DNA of 64,000 bases from Candidatus Marimicrobium litorale (GTDB lineage: Bacteria > Pseudomonadota > Gammaproteobacteria > Pseudomonadales > Halieaceae): contig NZ_SHNO01000001.1 in the NCBI RefSeq assembly GCF_026262645.1, positions 2,790,001 to 2,854,000 on the forward strand, written 5' to 3'. Every line of letters starts with the position of its first letter. Position 1 is the first letter of the stretch. The position numbers and the translations under genes are program-made. The notes beneath the pieces are model-generated. The model was not told the origin of the DNA, searched no databases, and saw nothing but the letters and a program-made list of their open reading frames with translations. Of this stretch, positions 59,826-64,000 are shown piece by piece.

Positions 59826-61274
59826 TTAGATGCGCCAGAATGCAGGGGTAAAAAGCACAAGCAGGGTAAAAATCTCCAGCCGGCCCAATAACATGGCGAA
59901 ACAGAGGATGGCCTTGGTTGGTTCACTAAGGCTCCCGAAGCCGTTGCTGACGCCCGCAAAGCCTATGCCGAGATTATTGAGGGTTGCCGCAACAGCGGAG
60001 AACGCCGTCGTGAAGTCTAGCCCGGTCAATACCAGCAGTATCAGTAGCACGATATAAGCGGACGTATAAATCGCAAAGAAACTCCATACTGCGCTCACGA
60101 CGGTCGCCTCCACCCGTCGACCACCGACCTTTAGCGGGATGACCGCCTGAGGGTGCACCAGTTGTTTTAGTTCACGCATGCCCTGTTTGAAAATAAGCAT
60201 CACGCGCATGGCTTTGATACCGCCGGTGGTGGAGCCAACGCAGCCTCCCATGCAGGAGAAGAAGATCGCCATGATAGGCAGCGCGATAGGCCAAGCATTT
60301 AAATTTTCAGTAGAGTAGCCGGTGGTAGTGATAATCGACAAAACCTGAAATGTGCCGTGCAGTATGCTGTCTCTGTGGCCGTGTATATCCCATGCGATGA
60401 GACAGTAAATCGTTAGAATGACGCAAACGAGAACGGCGGTGAGATAAAACCGGGTTTCGGAGTCTCGTCGATAGACCATTGGCGAGCGGCGGCTGAAGGC
60501 GAGAAAGTGAAGACCGAAGTTGATACTCGACACGATCATAAAAACGATCGCCACGATAAGCACCGCGTCACTGTTGAAAAAACCCAGACTGTCATCGTGG
60601 GTCGAGAACCCTGCGAGTGACACTGTTGAAAAAGAGTGGGCGACCGCGTCAAAGCCCGACATGCCTACAGCGTAGTAGGCGACCGCGCACGCCACCGTCA
60701 GCAGCAGGTAAACAATAAACAACGCTTTGGCAGTTTCCGTAATACGCGGGGTCAGTTTACTGTTCTTGGAGGGTCCGGGTGTTTCGGCTTTATACAATTG
60801 CATGCCACCTACCCCCAGCATAGGTAAGATCGCGACGGCCACCACAATGATTCCGATGCCGCCTAGCCACTGTAGCAATTGACGGTAAAACAGGATGGAT
60901 CGGGGCAATTCATCGAGGCCCTCAATGACGGTGGCGCCCGTTGCGGTAAGCCCTGAGATTGATTCAAACACCGCATCCATGGTCGAAATTTGTAATGCTT
61001 CAGACAGTGCGAACGGCAGCGCGCCAAACAGGCCAAGCACCGTCCAGAACAACGAGGTGATCAAAAACCCATCTCGAATTCTAAGGTCGTGGCGAGCGTT
61101 GCGCACCGGCAGCCACAGAAACAATCCGGAGAAAAAAGTAATCAGGATTGCGTAGATAAACCCACTGGCATTCCTCTGGCTCTCGAATAAAGCGAATACC
61201 AGAGGCACCAACTGAATCGAGCTGAACAGCATCAGCAGGATGCCAAGGATTCTGAACGTGACGGAGAAATGCAT
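59826..61274 (-). CDS. trkH: TrkH, potassium uptake channel subunit
   Basis: 482 residues from ATG at 61274 (MHF start as in E. coli, 483 residues); a longer reading would start inside trkA. Contains the four selectivity-loop regions of the KtrB/TrkH family: SGLTATGATVIEGL, STVSLAGFSTHDDS, ITTTGYSTENL and NNLGIGFAGVS. It forms a dimeric K+ channel gated by TrkA. Starts two bases after the trkA stop. Confidence 0.96.
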   Translation of the reverse strand: MHFSVTFRILGILLMLFSSIQLVPLVFALFESQRNASGFIYAILITFFSGLFLWLPVRNARHDLRIRDGFLITSLFWTVLGLFGALPFALSEALQISTMDAVFESISGLTATGATVIEGLDELPRSILFYRQLLQWLGGIGIIVVAVAILPMLGVGGMQLYKAETPGPSKNSKLTPRITETAKALFIVYLLLTVACAVAYYAVGMSGFDAVAHSFSTVSLAGFSTHDDSLGFFNSDAVLIVAIVFMIVSSINFGLHFLAFSRRSPMVYRRDSETRFYLTAVLVCVILTIYCLIAWDIHGHRDSILHGTFQVLSIITTTGYSTENLNAWPIALPIMAIFFSCMGGCVGSTTGGIKAMRVMLIFKQGMRELKQLVHPQAVIPLKVGGRRVEATVVSAVWSFFAIYTSAYIVLLILLVLTGLDFTTAFSAVAATLNNLGIGFAGVSNGFGSLSEPTKAILCFAMLLGRLEIFTLLVLFTPAFWRI

Positions 61275-61275
61275 C

Positions 61276-62652
61276 CTATGAAAAAAACCCGAGACCGACA
61301 GCAAACAGGTTCTCTACCGCTTTGATTTGCTTGCGGTCAAGTAGGAACAGGATCACGTGATCATCCGTCTCCACCACAATATGTCGATGTGCGATTAACA
61401 CGTCTTCTCCACGCACGACAGCGCCAATGGTGACGCCCTGGGGCAGTTTGATGTCGTCCAACCGTCGTCCCACGACCTGGGAGGAGCGCTGGTCTCCCAG
61501 GGCGGTCACTTCGATGGCCTCTGCGGCTCCCCTGCGCAGTGAGTGCACGTTGCTGATGTCGCCTTTTCTTACATGGGTAAGCAGGCTTCCGATGGTAATC
61601 TGTTGTGGTGAGATAGCGATATCGATTTCATCACCGACTAACTCCGCGTAAGCGGCGTTGGCAATCAGCGTGATGACTTTTTTGGCGCCCAACCGCTTCG
61701 CCAGCATGGACATCATGATGTTGGCCTCGTCGCTGTTGGTCAGCGCGCAGAAAACATCGGTGGCCTCTATATTTTCCGATGAAAGTAATTGCGGCTCGGA
61801 ACCGCTGCCATGCAACACGATGCAGTGCTTGAGTCGCTCAGACAGGCTGCGGCACTGGCTGTAGGATTTCTCGATCAGCTTCACCTGGTAATCGTTCTCC
61901 AGAGATTGTGCCAGTGTCGCTCCGATGTTGCCGCCGCCAGCGATCATGACCCGCTTGTAAGGCTTGTCGACACTGCGCAGCTCTGACATGACTGCCCGGA
62001 TATTGTCGCGGGCAGCAATGAAGAACACCTCGTCGTCCACTTCTACAACGGTATCACCCTCAGGGATTATGGCGCGGTCCTGTCGATAGATCGCCGCGAC
62101 ACGAGTATCCACGTTGGGCATGTGCCGTCGGATTTCCTGCAGCTCGTGTCCGACAATAGGGCCTCCGTGGTAAGCCCGCACGGCAACCAACTGCACCCGT
62201 CCTTTGGCAAAATCCATTACCTGCAGCGCGCCCGGGGTAGCAATAAGGCGGACTATGCTGCGTGTGACCAGTTGTTCGGGGCCAATAATGACATCGACCG
62301 GAATATGATCCCGGTTGAATAGTTGTTTCTGGTGAGCCAGGTAAAACGGTGAGCGGACCCGGGAAATTTTGGTTGGTGTTTTGAACAGGGTGTAAGCCAC
62401 CTGACAGGCCATCATGTTGATCTCGTCGCTATTGGTCACGGCAACGAGCATGTCTGCGTCCTCGGCTCCCGCCTCGCGCAGGGTGTCCGGATGAGAAGCG
62501 CCACCTGTCACAGTGCCGATATCGAGCCGCTCCTGTAACGCGCGGAGTTTGTCGGTGTCGGTATCGACAACGGTGATGTCGTTTTGCTCGTTGGCGAGGT
62601 GCTCGGCGAGGGTGCCGCCGACCTGGCCAGCGCCGAGAATAATGATCTTCAT
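61276..62652 (-). CDS. trkA: TrkA, NAD-binding regulator of potassium uptake
   Basis: 458 residues, same as E. coli. Two tandem RCK-N domains, beginning [19 protein letters not shown] and [18 protein letters not shown], each followed by an RCK-C domain. The ring binds NAD(H)/ATP and gates TrkH. Order rsmB-trkA-trkH on the minus strand, with 133 bases after rsmB. Confidence 0.97.
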   Translation of the reverse strand: MKIIILGAGQVGGTLAEHLANEQNDITVVDTDTDKLRALQERLDIGTVTGGASHPDTLREAGAEDADMLVAVTNSDEINMMACQVAYTLFKTPTKISRVRSPFYLAHQKQLFNRDHIPVDVIIGPEQLVTRSIVRLIATPGALQVMDFAKGRVQLVAVRAYHGGPIVGHELQEIRRHMPNVDTRVAAIYRQDRAIIPEGDTVVEVDDEVFFIAARDNIRAVMSELRSVDKPYKRVMIAGGGNIGATLAQSLENDYQVKLIEKSYSQCRSLSERLKHCIVLHGSGSEPQLLSSENIEATDVFCALTNSDEANIMMSMLAKRLGAKKVITLIANAAYAELVGDEIDIAISPQQITIGSLLTHVRKGDISNVHSLRRGAAEAIEVTALGDQRSSQVVGRRLDDIKLPQGVTIGAVVRGEDVLIAHRHIVVETDDHVILFLLDRKQIKAVENLFAVGLGFFS

Positions 62653-62785
62653 GGCCCGGTGAGCCTTGCAGTGATTACGGGTCCCGAAGAGTGCGCGACT
62701 AGGTCAGAGGCCCTCCCGGTTATGCAATCACATTAAAGAAGTCGCCCCGTGAATGTAAGAGCCGGTGTGGCGAAATTGTGCACAA

Positions 62786-64000
62786 CTATGAGACTGTTTT
62801 TTGCAGCAACGCGTAGTACAGGCCGTCACTGCCACCGCTACTGGGGAGCAGTTGTTTGCCGTAGCTCGACGCCTCGCCCCAGGGGGTATCGAGGTCTTGA
62901 TGCACCGCATCCGGTGTTTGGTCGAGGAAGCGGCCGATGACCGTACTGTTTTCTTCTTTGAAGATGGAGCAGGTTGCATACAACAGGGTGCCGCCCGGTT
63001 TCAGTAGTGGCCAGACACCCAGGAGCAGGCGGGTTTGCAGCTCGCTAAACGTTGCGATATCGGTCGTTTTGCGCAGCTGTTTTACGTCTGGATGCCGCCG
63101 GATTACGCCACTGGCTGAACAAGGGGCATCTACCAATATGCGATCGAAGCTGGCCGCGGATAGCTGTTCCGGTGGCGCGGTCCCGTCGGCGCAAACGAGT
63201 GATGCAACAAGCCCCAGTCGCGCCAGATTGTCCGAGACCTTGTCCAGCCTGTTCCTCTCTACATCCATCGCAACCAGTTCCGCAAGCTCCGCTTGCAGTT
63301 CCAGTATGTGACAGGTCTTTCCCCCGGGCGCTGCGCAGACATCCAGCACGCGCTCTCCCGGTCCGGGCGAAAGCAGGATTGCGGCCAGTTGTGCCGCTTC
63401 GTCCTGTACGCTCACCATGCCGTCTTGAAACCCCGGCAACTGGCTTACATCCATCGCGTGCGACAGGTAAATAGCCTGCGGGCCGAGTAGGCCCTCACTG
63501 CTGCCTATGCCCTGCTTGGCGAGTGTTTTGAGGTACTGCTCGCGGCTGACTCGGGCGGTGTTCACGCGGAGCGTCATGGGGGGGTGTTCGTTGTTGGCAA
63601 GCAGTATATCGCCGGCGGCGGCGGGCCACTGCGTCTGGATTTTGTCATAAAGCCAACGGGGGTGACAGCTGCTGGCTGCATCATCCAGCGCTTCTAGCAG
63701 TGGCTCACGTTCCCGCAGGAACCGCCGCAGTACAGCATTGGACAGATTTTTGGCCCAGTGCTTTTTGAGCGCCCGCGTGGCCTCTACGGTAGCCGCGACG
63801 GCGGCGTGGTCGGGTACACGTGTGAAGTCCAGTTGATACAAGCCACAGAGTAACAGGGCCTGGATATCGCGATCTTTGTCTTTCAGGGGTTTGTCTATCA
63901 GCTGTGCGAGGATTGCTGTGAGACGCGGTTCGTGGCGCAGTGTCCCGTAGCATAGCTGGCGCAACAGTCCCAGATCTCGCGTTTTGACCTTGCTTTCCTG
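62786..64000 (-). CDS. rsmB: RsmB (Sun), 16S rRNA m5C967 methyltransferase, N-terminus missing
   Basis: 404 residues are visible and the frame is open to the window edge, so the true start lies beyond 64000; RsmB is about 430 residues. The N-terminal NusB-like part includes RQLCYGTLRHEPRL. The methyltransferase domain has SAM motif DVCAAPGGKT, VDAPCSASGVIRRHPD and the catalytic cysteine in LLYATCSIFKEEN. It methylates C967 of 16S rRNA. fmt and def are expected upstream by analogy with other gammaproteobacteria. Confidence 0.96.
   Translation of the reverse strand, partial: QESKVKTRDLGLLRQLCYGTLRHEPRLTAILAQLIDKPLKDKDRDIQALLLCGLYQLDFTRVPDHAAVAATVEATRALKKHWAKNLSNAVLRRFLREREPLLEALDDAASSCHPRWLYDKIQTQWPAAAGDILLANNEHPPMTLRVNTARVSREQYLKTLAKQGIGSSEGLLGPQAIYLSHAMDVSQLPGFQDGMVSVQDEAAQLAAILLSPGPGERVLDVCAAPGGKTCHILELQAELAELVAMDVERNRLDKVSDNLARLGLVASLVCADGTAPPEQLSAASFDRILVDAPCSASGVIRRHPDVKQLRKTTDIATFSELQTRLLLGVWPLLKPGGTLLYATCSIFKEENSTVIGRFLDQTPDAVHQDLDTPWGEASSYGKQLLPSSGGSDGLYYALLQKTVS

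Noticed and set aside
62776-62785. TTGTGCACAA palindrome at the rsmB stop
   Set aside because: Ten bases only, one mismatch from a DnaA box, isolated; likely chance.

Overview
This 64 kb window reads as the replication-origin region of a gammaproteobacterial chromosome. The gene content and order (oxyR-recG; mnmG-rsmG-parA-parB-atpIBEFHAGDC; mnmE-yidC-yidD-rnpA-rpmH / dnaA-dnaN-recF-gyrB; glyQ-glyS; rsmB-trkA-trkH) resemble the pseudomonad-type origin neighbourhood. The TRAP transporter, membrane pyrophosphatase, fused rubredoxin/rubredoxin reductase and phytanoyl-CoA dioxygenase homologue suggest a marine, aerobic member of the Halieaceae/Cellvibrionales area. That placement is inference from gene content, not a phylogeny. 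Nearly all the sequence is protein coding with short gaps. I see no rRNA, tRNA, CRISPR array, insertion sequence or prophage.

Layout. 1-8.5 kb: end of a RidA protein, an SDR protein, oxyR-recG, ABC-F protein Uup, a DUF1415 protein and a fused rubredoxin-rubredoxin reductase. 8.6-12.2 kb: ubiC-ubiA and a COG3146 acyltransferase-like gene, convergent with yaaA. 12.3-15.8 kb: a TRAP transporter whose binding protein is separated from its permeases by a thioesterase gene. 15.9-20.2 kb: uvrD, a SPOR-domain membrane protein, a small exported protein and a DoxX-like protein. 20.3-24.3 kb: the glmU-glmS operon, divergent from a TrmB-type regulator. 24.4-26 kb: a PPOX-fold protein and a phytanoyl-CoA dioxygenase homologue. 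26-33.2 kb: the complete F1Fo ATP synthase operon. 33.5-38.8 kb: parAB, rsmG, mnmG and a lipase-like hydrolase. 39-42.5 kb: membrane pyrophosphatase and a tightly packed set of two hot-dog proteins plus an NTF2-like protein. 42.5-46.8 kb: an AT-rich gap, then mnmE, yidC, yidD, rnpA and rpmH on the minus strand. 46.8-47.36 kb: probable oriC. 47.4-53.7 kb: dnaA, dnaN, recF and gyrB. 53.9-64 kb: an unknown small ORF, rmuC, glyS, glyQ, djlA, trkH, trkA and the 3' part of rsmB.

How it works together. Transcription diverges from about 47 kb (rpmH side leftward, dnaA side rightward), the usual arrangement at a bacterial origin. Two perfect parS palindromes lie inside recF, 3-4 kb from the proposed oriC, and their partners ParA/ParB are encoded 15 kb to the left, so origin firing and origin segregation elements sit together. 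Energy and ion genes (ATP synthase, K+-dependent-type pyrophosphatase, TrkAH) form a second theme.

The most interesting non-coding signal is a perfect 7-1-7 inverted repeat matching the Fur-box core just upstream of dnaA. Next are an inverted repeat with half-sites three helical turns apart between glmU and the TrmB-type gene, and a near-perfect operator-like repeat on the rubredoxin-reductase promoter.
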